In this document: one piece after another, positions 8,671 to 16,191 of the stretch
How the letters are laid out: each line of letters begins with the position of its first letter
Numbering within the stretch: position 1 is the first letter of the stretch
DNA from: Oscillospiraceae bacterium
GTDB lineage: Bacteria > Bacillota > Clostridia > Oscillospirales > Acutalibacteraceae
Direction of reading: 5' to 3'
Length of the DNA stretch: 40,038 nt
NCBI GenBank assembly: GCA_015066445.1
Contig: SVOK01000018.1
Location: 1-40,038 of the forward strand
Notes under the pieces: generated by a model
What the model was told of the DNA's origin: nothing
The model's database searches: none
The model's input: only the letters and a program-made list of their open reading frames with translations
Made by a program: the position numbers and the translations under genes

Positions 8671-9852
8671 CTAATCATAAAACTCTATTTCAAGTTTTTT
8701 AAAAAACTTTTCCTTTGAAAAATTAGTCTCATTATATTCAACAGCATTTTTTGCATAAATTTCCAATTGATCGGATTTAGCAATTTTTTTAGCTGCATTA
8801 GCTAAAGCCTCTGCATCATTTGGAGGACAGCATATTCCACACTTTGCATCTTCAATAACAATATTTGTTTCTCCTTTTGAAGATACCAAAATCGGTTTTC
8901 CTGCCGCCATATAAGTTTGGACCTTGCCAGGAAGAGTTAAAGCAATTACAGACTCGCCCAAAATCGTAACCACCATTACATCTGCCATAGCATAATATTC
9001 AGGCATAGCTTCTACCGGCTTTCTGCCATGGAAAATAACATTATCCGCTCCCAGAGACTCTGCTAACCTTTTACAGTTTTCCAGTTCACTACCGTCTCCA
9101 ACAATGTGCCAACGGATATATTTATCTTCTTTCGTAAGTGCAGCAGCTTTTACTATTGTATCAACACTTTGTCCTGCTCCAACATTACCCGCAAACATAA
9201 AATCGGTATATTCGTCCTTGTTTTTTTGGCACGTATCTGCAGAAAAAATATTTTCCGAATATTGCGGCAAATATTCTATATCCTCTTTTTTTATACCAAA
9301 CTGTTTGTTAAGATACTCTGTAAACAAAGTAGAAGTAACCAAAATTTTATCTGCCGATTTATATATTCGTTTTGAAATTTTATGAAATATATTAAATATA
9401 AAAGAACCTTTCTTTATACCGCCCACAGCCAAGCTCTCAGGCCATAAATCCAAACAGTACAGCACTAATTTAGTACCGTGCTTCTTCTTATATTTAATTC
9501 CGGCTTCTGCCATCATAACAGGAGAAAGCTGATTAACAAATACAACATCATATTCTTCCCGTAAACCGGATGTGTAATCAGTGGAAGACAGCATAAAGCT
9601 GTAATAATTTAAAAAACGCCAAACCGCTCCGCTACGACGTCCTATTGTAAAACAGCGATGCACATTAACACCGTTGATACATTCGTCCCGCTTTTTTCCA
9701 TTGCGGTAACCGTCATAAATATGTCCCATAGGATAATTGGGCAATCCTGTTACTACTGTTACCTCGTGTCCGTTTTGAACTAACTGCTCACAAATATCCG
9801 TTATACGGAAAGGCTCAGGATAATAATGCTGACATATTACAAGTATTTTCAT
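8671..9852 (-). CDS. Glycosyltransferase, WbuB/WcaI-like
   Basis: A 393-residue GT4 enzyme with the WbuB-family start MKILVICQHYYPEPFRI and the conserved TGLPNYPMGHIYDGYR block near residues 35-50. The C-terminal half holds GNVGAGQSVDTIVKAA and ALTLPGKVQTYMAAGKPIL. WbuB in E. coli is assigned as an L-FucNAc transferase, which fits the CapE/FnlA-type dehydratase gene at the left edge. The start overlaps the stop of the initiating transferase gene by 4 nt (ATGA), showing tight coupling; this would be the second sugar added. Sugar specificity is inferred from family and context. Confidence 0.87.
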   Translation of the reverse strand: MKILVICQHYYPEPFRITDICEQLVQNGHEVTVVTGLPNYPMGHIYDGYRNGKKRDECINGVNVHRCFTIGRRSGAVWRFLNYYSFMLSSTDYTSGLREEYDVVFVNQLSPVMMAEAGIKYKKKHGTKLVLYCLDLWPESLAVGGIKKGSFIFNIFHKISKRIYKSADKILVTSTLFTEYLNKQFGIKKEDIEYLPQYSENIFSADTCQKNKDEYTDFMFAGNVGAGQSVDTIVKAAALTKEDKYIRWHIVGDGSELENCKRLAESLGADNVIFHGRKPVEAMPEYYAMADVMVVTILGESVIALTLPGKVQTYMAAGKPILVSSKGETNIVIEDAKCGICCPPNDAEALANAAKKIAKSDQLEIYAKNAVEYNETNFSKEKFFKKLEIEFYD

Positions 9853-10478
9853 TTTACTGACACTTCATTTTCCTTTTCGTTTTCTGTCTTTATGCCGGTA
9901 CCGCCTTCGACAACACCGTCAGATTTGAGAACTGAAAAAATCGTTCCGAAAAAGCATTTACAGTCAAATAAAAAGCTCATTCTTTCTACATATTCCCCGT
10001 CAAAACGAGCCTTTATTTCTATTTCAAGCTCATCTCTTCCGTTTATCTGAGCCCAACCTGTAAGTCCAGGACGCACATCATTAGCACCATATAAATCACG
10101 CTCTGCTATAAGATCATCCTGATTCCAAAGAGCAGGTCTGGGACCTATTATACTCATATCACCTTTAAGTATATTCCACATTTGGGGAAGCTCATCAAGG
10201 CTTGTCTTACGTAAGAAATGTCCCACTCGGCTTATGTATTGCTTTGGATTTTTCAAAAGATGAGTAGGAACATCAGGGGTGTTAACCTTCATACTGCGGA
10301 ATTTATATAAATTAAAATAGCTTTTATTTATTCCCACTCTTTTTTGCTTAAAAAAAGCAGGACCGGGATCATCTATTTTTATGATAATTATTATGACTAA
10401 AAATATGGGAGAAAGCAGAATCAAACCTACAAGTGAAAGAATAATATCTATCATTCTTTTTCCGAAACTACTATACAT
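9849..10478 (-). CDS. Undecaprenyl-phosphate sugar-1-phosphate transferase (initiating transferase, PglC-like)
   Basis: A bacterial sugar transferase of about 209 residues that starts repeat-unit synthesis by moving a sugar-1-phosphate onto undecaprenyl phosphate. After a short basic stretch there is one membrane segment (IILSLVGLILLSPIFLVIIIIIK), then the family core DPGPAFFKQKRVG, LYKFRSM, RKTSLDELPQMWNILKGDMS and IGPRP. I chose ATG 10478 over the in-frame ATG at 10538. The upstream start would leave only a few nt of leader after the promoter, whereas 10478 has AAGGG 8 nt before it and gives the usual PglC-type length. It is the first gene of the operon. The tail after residue 190 is charged and poorly conserved in the family. 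Confidence 0.9.
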   Translation of the reverse strand: MYSSFGKRMIDIILSLVGLILLSPIFLVIIIIIKIDDPGPAFFKQKRVGINKSYFNLYKFRSMKVNTPDVPTHLLKNPKQYISRVGHFLRKTSLDELPQMWNILKGDMSIIGPRPALWNQDDLIAERDLYGANDVRPGLTGWAQINGRDELEIEIKARFDGEYVERMSFLFDCKCFFGTIFSVLKSDGVVEGGTGIKTENEKENEVSVK

Positions 10479-10550
10479 ACCTCGCACCCTTATTTGTAAA
10501 TTAATTATTGGTTTTAAAGCCTCAAATTCAACCACCATATAATCTTTAAG

Positions 10551-10579
10551 ATTATAGCATAAAACCGTATATATGTCAA
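10551..10579 (-). promoter_or_regulatory. Promoter of the polysaccharide operon
   Basis: On the minus strand the -35 box TTGACA (10574-10579) and -10 box TATAAT (10551-10556) are both perfect and 17 nt apart, with an extended TG before the -10. Transcription should start near 10544, about 65 nt ahead of the chosen start of the initiating transferase. The terminator of the upstream tail-fibre genes ends a few nt before the -35 box, so this operon is insulated. Confidence 0.88.
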
Positions 10580-10587
10580 TATAGACA

Positions 10588-10634
10588 GTAAAAAGGGAAC
10601 AACGGAAATATAGATTTCATTGCTCCCTTTTTAC
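10588..10634 (-). terminator. Terminator after the tail-fibre-like genes
   Basis: The arms 10588-10602 and 10620-10634 form a 15-bp stem with one mismatch (GTAAAAAGGGA...TCCCTTTTTAC) and a 17-nt loop. Read on the minus strand it ends in CCCTTTTTAC, so the T-run is within the arm. It lies 14 nt beyond the stop of the 61-residue gene and directly before the operon promoter. Confidence 0.7.
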
Positions 10635-10647
10635 AAAAAATTATTAC

Positions 10648-10833
10648 TTAAATATCGCTTTTAAAATTAAGCTTTTCTATAATTATTTTATACTCTTCCT
10701 CGGTAATCTCCTGCCAATTATCGGGATTATCATTACAACCCAAATAAACTTCTTTGCTGTATGCTTCTCCATTGGTTAAAACCATTCCTTCAGAAGCTGT
10801 AATCTTTCTTAATTCAATAGTTGTCATTTCCAT
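10648..10833 (-). CDS. Small phage-type protein of unknown function
   Basis: A 61-residue acidic protein starting MEMTTIELRKITASEGMVL and ending in DNPDNWQEITEEEYKIIIEKL. Small proteins with this 'NWxEITEEEY' look are common at the end of phage tail modules in Firmicutes, where their role is unclear. The start ATG overlaps the stop of the upstream LRR gene (TAATG), indicating coupling. A GTG 15 nt upstream is possible but is poorly placed against the AAGGGG ribosome binding site. I do not know its function. Confidence 0.65.
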   Translation of the reverse strand: MEMTTIELRKITASEGMVLTNGEAYSKEVYLGCNDNPDNWQEITEEEYKIIIEKLNFKSDI

Positions 10834-12089
10834 TACGCTATAGTCCACCCCTTTTCAGTTGCTATTGCTTTTTCTGCATCGGTCAGCAATGCTTTGCTGT
10901 CTGCGTGCAGTGTTAATGTTTTAGTGGTTTCTACAATTGCCAAGGCGTTAATAACACTCATTAGACTATCGTGTGTAAGCTTGCTACTTTCTGAAAATGA
11001 AATAGAGTTAGCTATTTCTCCCTCTACCACTATATTTTCAAGTGCAGTACAACCGAGGAAGGTATTCTGATATGTATTAACAGCAGAAAACCTTAATAAT
11101 TCTATAGTTTCTAAACTCTTACATTCTCTGAATACACTATCTAATGTTTTACTCAAAGTGAAATCCATTAATTTGATTTTTTTAACCGCACTTTTATAGA
11201 ACATATATAGTATATTGTTGGTGAAGCCTGAAAAATCAAACTCATCATAGTACCCTACCTGTGTAATAGCCGAATTAGCAAACATATAATTTACATTATA
11301 TAGCTTCATAGGATATATGGGTTTGTAGTTATAATCATTCCATCTGTTTCCATAAAAAGCATAGGCATAATCAGTAATGCCATAAGTCAGGTTTCTCCAA
11401 TACCTATCGTTATTCAAATTCACGCCGTAAGACTGGTTATAAGTAATATCTAATGTAACATCTTCATTATCTGAAACAAAAGTCACACTTGGATTTACAC
11501 TTTGCACTTCGATAGTTCCCTCGGTATTAGGAGATAGCTCTATCGGTTCCTTGTATGCTTCAAATTCGGTCAGATTTAAACCACGCTCTAACTGAATGTT
11601 GTCTATACTGCCACCTTTAGCAGAACACCAATTTATAACACTGATTTTTGTCAATGTACCGCTTATATTTACTCTACGTGTATTTGGTACAGCATACTTA
11701 CTTGAACCGTTTACTGTAATCACAAACATAGCACCTGCATAATTTGAAACATCAGTTAAATTATTTTCATAAGAAAATACAAAATCCCCTGTTAAAGAAC
11801 CATCAAATATGACTCCGCTTTGACTCACTCCAACAGTATAGCTATTCACAGTCGACAGATTTTTTCCACATTGATTAACCTTAAAATCGGTAAAATCAGT
11901 AATACTATCACTTTTAAGCTTAATATTAATTTTATGCGGCATTTCCGAAACATCTGTTAAGCGCACCAAACCCTTTCCGCTTACGGTTTTAGTTATAACC
12001 TTACTCCCGTCAACAGCCGCTCTTTTTCCCGCTTCATATACTTCATCATAATCTGTCTTAGCTCTTAGTATTTTTTCTGCTATACTCAT
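10833..12089 (-). CDS. Phage tail-associated protein with BspA-like leucine-rich repeats
   Basis: A 418-residue protein. The N-terminus (MSIAEKILRAKTDYDEVYEAGKRAA) is of the kind found in tail-fibre-adjacent phage proteins. The middle (about 30-215) is rich in beta-type sequence and may be a carbohydrate-binding or jelly-roll domain. Residues about 265-360 hold BspA/LRR_5-like repeats (MFYKSAVKKIKL, VFRECKSLETIEL, TFLGCTALENIVV). The end LTDAEKAIATEKGWTIA is typical of such proteins. It overlaps the upstream gene by 4 nt (ATGA). A receptor-binding or surface-adhesion role is plausible but inferred. Confidence 0.68.
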   Translation of the reverse strand: MSIAEKILRAKTDYDEVYEAGKRAAVDGSKVITKTVSGKGLVRLTDVSEMPHKINIKLKSDSITDFTDFKVNQCGKNLSTVNSYTVGVSQSGVIFDGSLTGDFVFSYENNLTDVSNYAGAMFVITVNGSSKYAVPNTRRVNISGTLTKISVINWCSAKGGSIDNIQLERGLNLTEFEAYKEPIELSPNTEGTIEVQSVNPSVTFVSDNEDVTLDITYNQSYGVNLNNDRYWRNLTYGITDYAYAFYGNRWNDYNYKPIYPMKLYNVNYMFANSAITQVGYYDEFDFSGFTNNILYMFYKSAVKKIKLMDFTLSKTLDSVFRECKSLETIELLRFSAVNTYQNTFLGCTALENIVVEGEIANSISFSESSKLTHDSLMSVINALAIVETTKTLTLHADSKALLTDAEKAIATEKGWTIA

Positions 12090-13168
12090 TCTTCCGCACC
12101 TCCGGATACTAACGCCTGAGCGTATGCGTGAAGCTCATCGAGGGCTGAATCAATATCACCAATTTCTTCTTTAATTTCCTGAAATACAGGCTTTAATGCT
12201 TTACCGCTTTGGGCGAAATAGCTTTCGGCATCATATACGATGTCAACAGGATAATTAACACCCAACCAATGTGCCTGATAGAAGTATTTGGATAGTACAT
12301 CAGCGCTATCTTTTAATTCAACATCGAAACATATATACGCACGAGCTTCGAGTGTATTTATATAAATATCTCCAACTTTATATGGAGCTTTATTGCATTT
12401 TCCTGTTAATACACATACTAAGTCTGGTTCTGCGCAAGAAACTTCCATACCATAAAACGTTCTTGGGTTGTTTTCTATAGCCTCAGCTACGGCTTTACCG
12501 CTTTGAGCATTCTCGCTTTCAGGGTTATAAGTCTGGTCTAAATTTGTGATTACACCGTCTTCACCCTTGTCACCCTTAGGACCCTGCTCGCCCTGGGGAC
12601 CGGTATCTCCTTTTTCTCCCTTTTCGCCTTTAACACCTCTCGGACCAACAGCACCGGTATCACCTTTAATACCCTGTGGGCCTATGTCGCCTTTGTCACC
12701 CTTATCACCCTTATCGCCTTTGAAAAGTCCGTTATCGGCGTCATTTCTTACCGACTGTGCAATTTTTTCGGTTTGCTCAAACAGATTAATCATCTGCTGA
12801 TATTCGCTTTTTGTAGGTTCGGCAGGCTCTGAACCTTCAGCATATCCGCTCTCCAGAACCTTTACAAAAGCAGTTGTAGCAGTAGCAACACATTCCCCGC
12901 AAACTCCAAAAACCGAAATACCGAATTTTGGCGCTTTTAACACCTCGTGGGGAATATAGCACTCTTTTTCGCTGATACAAAGTGTGTTTCCTGCTGACAA
13001 AACGACATTCACCGTTTCACCCTCAGCAGATGTAAAAACTACAGTTTTTTTAAAATTATTCCAAGATGGAGGAAACGAAAATTCCACTGTTTCAAATTTA
13101 ACGCTGTCTGCCACAACGTTATCTAGAATACTAAGCGTATTATTTTGCAGAATTTCTGCCTTTATCAT
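12086..13168 (-). CDS. Phage tail-fibre/baseplate-like protein with collagen-like repeats
   Basis: A 360-residue protein starting at ATG 13168, chosen because AGGAGA lies 6 nt upstream; an upstream in-frame ATG at 13231 has no such site. The N-terminal 120 residues (MIKAEILQNNTLSILDNVVA...) resemble BppU-type baseplate domains. Residues about 151-205 are 18 uninterrupted Gly-X-Y triplets, expected to trimerise. Two tail-fibre-like motifs follow (YNPESENAQSGKAVAEA and YDAESYFAQSGKAL). No capsid, portal, lysis or integrase gene is near, so this is either a prophage scrap or a domesticated surface protein. Confidence 0.75.
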   Translation of the reverse strand: MIKAEILQNNTLSILDNVVADSVKFETVEFSFPPSWNNFKKTVVFTSAEGETVNVVLSAGNTLCISEKECYIPHEVLKAPKFGISVFGVCGECVATATTAFVKVLESGYAEGSEPAEPTKSEYQQMINLFEQTEKIAQSVRNDADNGLFKGDKGDKGDKGDIGPQGIKGDTGAVGPRGVKGEKGEKGDTGPQGEQGPKGDKGEDGVITNLDQTYNPESENAQSGKAVAEAIENNPRTFYGMEVSCAEPDLVCVLTGKCNKAPYKVGDIYINTLEARAYICFDVELKDSADVLSKYFYQAHWLGVNYPVDIVYDAESYFAQSGKALKPVFQEIKEEIGDIDSALDELHAYAQALVSGGAEE

Positions 13169-13206
13169 ATACTCTCCTTTCCGCTTGCATACACGTTTTA
13201 ATTCTA

Positions 13207-13250
13207 AAACCATTTTAAAACCGCCATTCACCGCCCTTTTAAAATGGTTT
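13207..13250. repeat. 14-bp perfect inverted repeat upstream of the collagen-like gene
   Basis: The arms AAACCATTTTAAAA (13207-13220) and TTTTAAAATGGTTT (13237-13250) match perfectly around a 16-nt loop that on the minus strand is G-rich (GGGCGGTGAATGGCGG). It starts 39 nt upstream of the chosen ATG of the collagen-like gene. It could be an RNA hairpin in the leader or an operator; no T-run follows it on either strand, so it is not a standard terminator. Confidence 0.6.
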
Positions 13251-13323
13251 AACAGTTAATAAGGGGGCTGTAAAAAAATAAAGTCATCTCAAAATCTCAT
13301 AAAATAAGGATAATTATTAAAAC

Positions 13324-13364
13324 AAATGCGGAAGAAGTTGGATTTTTTAACTTCTTCCGCATTT
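13324..13364 (-). terminator. Terminator after the BlaR1-like gene
   Basis: A perfect 16-bp stem, AAATGCGGAAGAAGTT (13324-13339) with its complement at 13349-13364, around a 9-nt loop. On the minus strand it is followed by a T-rich stretch (GTTTTAATAATT). It lies about 235 nt after the stop of the BlaR1-like gene, the nearest upstream gene on that strand. Confidence 0.75.
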
Positions 13365-13428
13365 TAAAGCTAATGAATTTTGATTTTATGTGTAAAGCAA
13401 TAATTTATTGAGTTGATTGGTATAGAAA

Positions 13429-13500
13429 ACGCCTGCCTCCCTCTGACGATAAATTTCATTAACATAAGCGTTCGAATGTAAGGACAGGCGTCCCTACGAT
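13429..13500. repeat. Degenerate dispersed-repeat-like segment
   Basis: The segment has 7-bp inverted ends (ACGCCTG at 13429 and CAGGCGT at 13485) and, on the minus strand, begins CGTAGGGACGCCTGTCC. Similar 'GTAGGGRCG' non-coding repeats occur in many gut Clostridia genomes as I remember them. It codes for nothing visible. A genome-wide search would be needed to show that it is repeated. Confidence 0.4.
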
Positions 13501-13598
13501 ATAATTATAAAATTGAATCTTGTTTTTTTGTAGCCTTTTTTTAAATCAACCATATAAATTGCAAACACTTTTATTAATTCTTGCAGAATAGCCTATCG

Positions 13599-15716
13599 CT
13601 ATTTCTCCGTTATAACAGAACTTTCCTCAACAATAAATTCAAACAAAGCACCGTCCGGTACAGGGCATTCCGACTCTTTAGCATCTGACGAATATCGGTA
13701 TGAAGGTATTGAGGAAGAATGTTTGCCGTCAAATACAAAGCCATTATCCACAGCATTAAACCTGTATACATTTTTGCCGTCGTCTGTGGTGCATATAACA
13801 GAGCTTCCGTCATACTCAAAGTCGCCCATAGCCATATAACTGCTGAAAAGCGACCAACTGAAATGGAAAGTTCTGTCACTGTAATCAAGCCTTAAAGACG
13901 GTGCGCTTATAGGCTCGGGAGAGCCGTTATAAACATAAATCCCAACCGAATTTGTTACAGGCACTCCCTCATTAGACACAAGTCCCATTTTAAATATCCA
14001 ACGTATGCCATAGCCCTCAGTATATCCGTATGCAATATAGACCTCGCCATTATCCTGCTCTAAAAGATAATAAAGTCGGTTATTCTTCTTATCAATCACA
14101 CGAAAAGCATTTTTATTGTTTTTTCTTAAAAATTTAGCAGAATATCCACTATCCCACATAAAATTGTTTAAAATCTCATCAAATGTTTCTGATTCAAGCT
14201 TAAAGCTTTGGAGTTCTCCTATATCATACCAAGAGCTTGAAGATGGATTTTCAAGGTTTTCGTTTGTAAAAAGGTGCATTTCTTCAGAAATTAAATACTG
14301 CGGAATAGATTTATCGGTATAAATTATAGAAGAATACATACCGTCCTCAAATACTATTTTTTCACCCTTATACCGTAGCCCTATAAAAGAAAAACGGCGG
14401 TCAATGGTAAAATCAATATACGCCACATATTTTTTATCGCTGTTGCTATCAAAGTGAAACTCTTTTTCAAGTCTATAGCTTCCGCTTTTGGTAATGTCAT
14501 AACCCATAAGACTGCAGGTTTCGGTGGAAACTCCGCCCGAATTTATCCCGTATAAAAGCGTATTCCAGGCATAACCCTCGTCTCTTACAAGCTCTTTGTT
14601 CCCGTAATAAAGCTTGAAATCCTCGCCGTAGCAAAGCTGCTCCTTAGTGTTATTTTCCCATTTTACCTCGATATAAGGGTTATACTTATTAACGCTTCCC
14701 CTTATAAAACTGAATTTGACATCATCACATTCGGCGGCAGAAACAGTTGCCACTATTCCGTAATTTTCCGACTCCCACTTATCCTTAGGGTCAGTCAAAA
14801 AGCATATTGCTGTTACAACACAAGCCACCACCGCTATCGCAATCACCCAGAACGCAGGCTTTTTGTAATTAAGCACCGCTTTAATTCTACCCTTAACCCC
14901 CGTCTCACCAAAAGCCAACGGACAAGCGGTTATCGCTTTTCGTGGCATACTGCAATTGATAAGTGCCTCAGAATAAGGTTTTTTAATATCTGCGCCCAAC
15001 CTTTTTATTACCCTTTCATCGCAGGCAAGTTCAATATCACGACATAAAAGAATATAAGCTAACCACAAAACAGGGTTAAACCAATAAGCTGTAAGCAGTA
15101 AAAAGCCAAGAGGCTTCCAGATATGGTCATATCTCTCAATATGAGCCCTTTCGTGAGCTATAACAAATTCGCTGTCCTGCTCACTTATCGAAGACGGCAA
15201 ATATATTTTAGGCTTTATTACACCGAATATAAACGGTGTGGCAATGCGGTCGCAGATATAAATATTTTCTTTTATCCATACCGCCTCTTTAATATAACGT
15301 CTGACACGTAAAAAGCTTATAACAGCGTATATTAACATTGCCACCACACCCGAAATCCAGAGCGCAGACGCTATAAAAGCAATTATCTGCATAGGGTTTG
15401 CACTGTCAGCAGGGTTAGGTGCTAAAGAATTCTCAATAATGGGGTTAACTGTGGAATTAAGAAAGCTTATACCGCTATGAATATTAGGCTCACTGCTATA
15501 GATAATATCGGTTGGTACTGTTTCAGCGCTTGGAATAAGACTCAAAACACTCTCAAACGAAAAAGGGCAAATAAGCCTTATTGCTACAAGGCCCCACAAA
15601 ATACAACGAATGTATTTAGGAGCTTTTTTAAAAATCAGCCTCAACAGCAATACCGCTAAAACAAGCCAGCTGGCATTAATGCTCATATTAAGGAGTTTTA
15701 AAAATAAAGCTTCCAC
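13599..15716 (-). CDS. blaR1: BlaR1/MecR1-family M56 metallopeptidase receptor
   Basis: A 705-residue membrane receptor. Four hydrophobic segments occur near residues 12-30, 36-52, 110-137 and 283-304, and the zinc motif HERAH is at 188-192 in a cytoplasmic-type position. Known M56 receptors relay an extracellular signal by cleaving or triggering cleavage of the BlaI repressor. The C-terminal 400 residues after DPKDKWESENYGIVA are extracellular and look like beta-rich domains. I see no penicillin-binding SxxK/KTG set, so the ligand is probably not sensed as in classical BlaR1. It starts 1 nt after the blaI stop codon. No beta-lactamase gene is in the window. Confidence 0.85.
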   Translation of the reverse strand: MEALFLKLLNMSINASWLVLAVLLLRLIFKKAPKYIRCILWGLVAIRLICPFSFESVLSLIPSAETVPTDIIYSSEPNIHSGISFLNSTVNPIIENSLAPNPADSANPMQIIAFIASALWISGVVAMLIYAVISFLRVRRYIKEAVWIKENIYICDRIATPFIFGVIKPKIYLPSSISEQDSEFVIAHERAHIERYDHIWKPLGFLLLTAYWFNPVLWLAYILLCRDIELACDERVIKRLGADIKKPYSEALINCSMPRKAITACPLAFGETGVKGRIKAVLNYKKPAFWVIAIAVVACVVTAICFLTDPKDKWESENYGIVATVSAAECDDVKFSFIRGSVNKYNPYIEVKWENNTKEQLCYGEDFKLYYGNKELVRDEGYAWNTLLYGINSGGVSTETCSLMGYDITKSGSYRLEKEFHFDSNSDKKYVAYIDFTIDRRFSFIGLRYKGEKIVFEDGMYSSIIYTDKSIPQYLISEEMHLFTNENLENPSSSSWYDIGELQSFKLESETFDEILNNFMWDSGYSAKFLRKNNKNAFRVIDKKNNRLYYLLEQDNGEVYIAYGYTEGYGIRWIFKMGLVSNEGVPVTNSVGIYVYNGSPEPISAPSLRLDYSDRTFHFSWSLFSSYMAMGDFEYDGSSVICTTDDGKNVYRFNAVDNGFVFDGKHSSSIPSYRYSSDAKESECPVPDGALFEFIVEESSVITEK

Positions 15717-16082
15717 TTATTTTCCCTCCTCATATTCGCTAACCATCTTTTTAAGCGCTGTTACTTCCTCCGCAGTTAAATTTTTTCTTGCGGTAAATGC
15801 GGCAAGAAATGCGGGAAGCGAGCCCTTAAAGGTCTCCTCTACAAATTTTTCACTCTGCAATGAATAAAATTCTTGCTTTTTAATTAAAGAAGTGACTTCT
15901 CCCCCGTTATTCTTAAATATCCCCTTTTCACAAAGCCTTTTAAGCACAGTATATGTAGTGCTTTTTTTCCATTTTAGCTTCTCCTCACAAAGCTTTGTTA
16001 ACGCTGTGGAGGAAATCGGCTCGTTGCTCCATATAATTTCCGCAAAACGGGACTCAACTACACCCATCTGATAATCACTCAC
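15717..16082 (-). CDS. blaI: BlaI/MecI-family transcriptional repressor
   Basis: A 121-residue winged-helix repressor with the family pattern VVESRFAEIIWSNEPISSTALTKLCEEKLKWKKSTTYTVLKRLCEKGIF in residues about 7-56, and a C-terminal dimerisation helix. The start codon is GTG at 16082, with AAGGAG 7 nt upstream. It should repress its own promoter, where two operators overlap or flank the -10 region, and be inactivated through the BlaR1-like protease encoded next. Regulated genes beyond this pair are not evident. Confidence 0.92.
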   Translation of the reverse strand: MSDYQMGVVESRFAEIIWSNEPISSTALTKLCEEKLKWKKSTTYTVLKRLCEKGIFKNNGGEVTSLIKKQEFYSLQSEKFVEETFKGSLPAFLAAFTARKNLTAEEVTALKKMVSEYEEGK

Positions 16083-16107
16083 GGTATCACTCCTTAATAC
16101 AAAAATC

Positions 16108-16126
16108 GGTTTACATTTTGTAGACC
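16108..16126 (-). promoter_or_regulatory. BlaI operator 1
   Basis: GGTTTACATTTTGTAGACC, an imperfect palindrome with the TACA-N3-TGTA core of BlaI/MecI operators. It lies downstream of the -10 box, in the early transcribed region, and shares most of its sequence with operator 2, 25 bp away. Confidence 0.8.
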
Positions 16127-16132
16127 AATTTT

Positions 16133-16161
16133 AGTTTACAATATGTAGACCGATTTGTCAA
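16133..16161 (-). promoter_or_regulatory. blaI-blaR1 promoter with operator 2
   Basis: On the minus strand TTGACA (16156-16161) and TAAACT (16133-16138) are 17 nt apart. Operator 2, AGTTTACAATATGTAGACC (16133-16151), covers the -10 box and most of the spacer, so repressor binding would block RNA polymerase. The -35 box begins directly after the T-run of the ATPase gene's terminator. Confidence 0.82.
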
Positions 16162-16168
16162 TAAAAAA

Positions 16169-16191
16169 ATTACCCTAAACTTTAGGGTAAT
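16169..16191 (-). terminator. Terminator of the ATPase gene
   Basis: An 11-bp palindromic stem, ATTACCCTAAA with its complement, overlaps the stop codon of the ATPase gene and is followed on the minus strand by seven T residues (16163-16169). It ends where the blaI promoter begins. Confidence 0.75.

Larger units (their letters stand above)
13169..13598. other. Intergenic region without a convincing gene
   Basis: This 430-bp gap between the tail-fibre-like genes and the BlaR1-like gene holds a 14-bp inverted repeat at 13207-13250, a strong terminator hairpin at 13324-13364 and a degenerate GC-richer repeat at 13429-13500. I could not place a clear promoter for the tail-fibre genes in it. Confidence 0.6.

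Noticed and set aside
12546-12800. Plus-strand frame rich in Pro-Leu-Ser repeats
   Set aside because: It is the antisense of the Gly-X-Y collagen repeat in the minus-strand gene; low-complexity codons keep the opposite frame open. No ribosome binding site.
10648-13168. Intact prophage
   Set aside because: Only tail-fibre-like genes are present; no integrase, terminase, capsid, portal, lysis gene or attachment repeats were found nearby.
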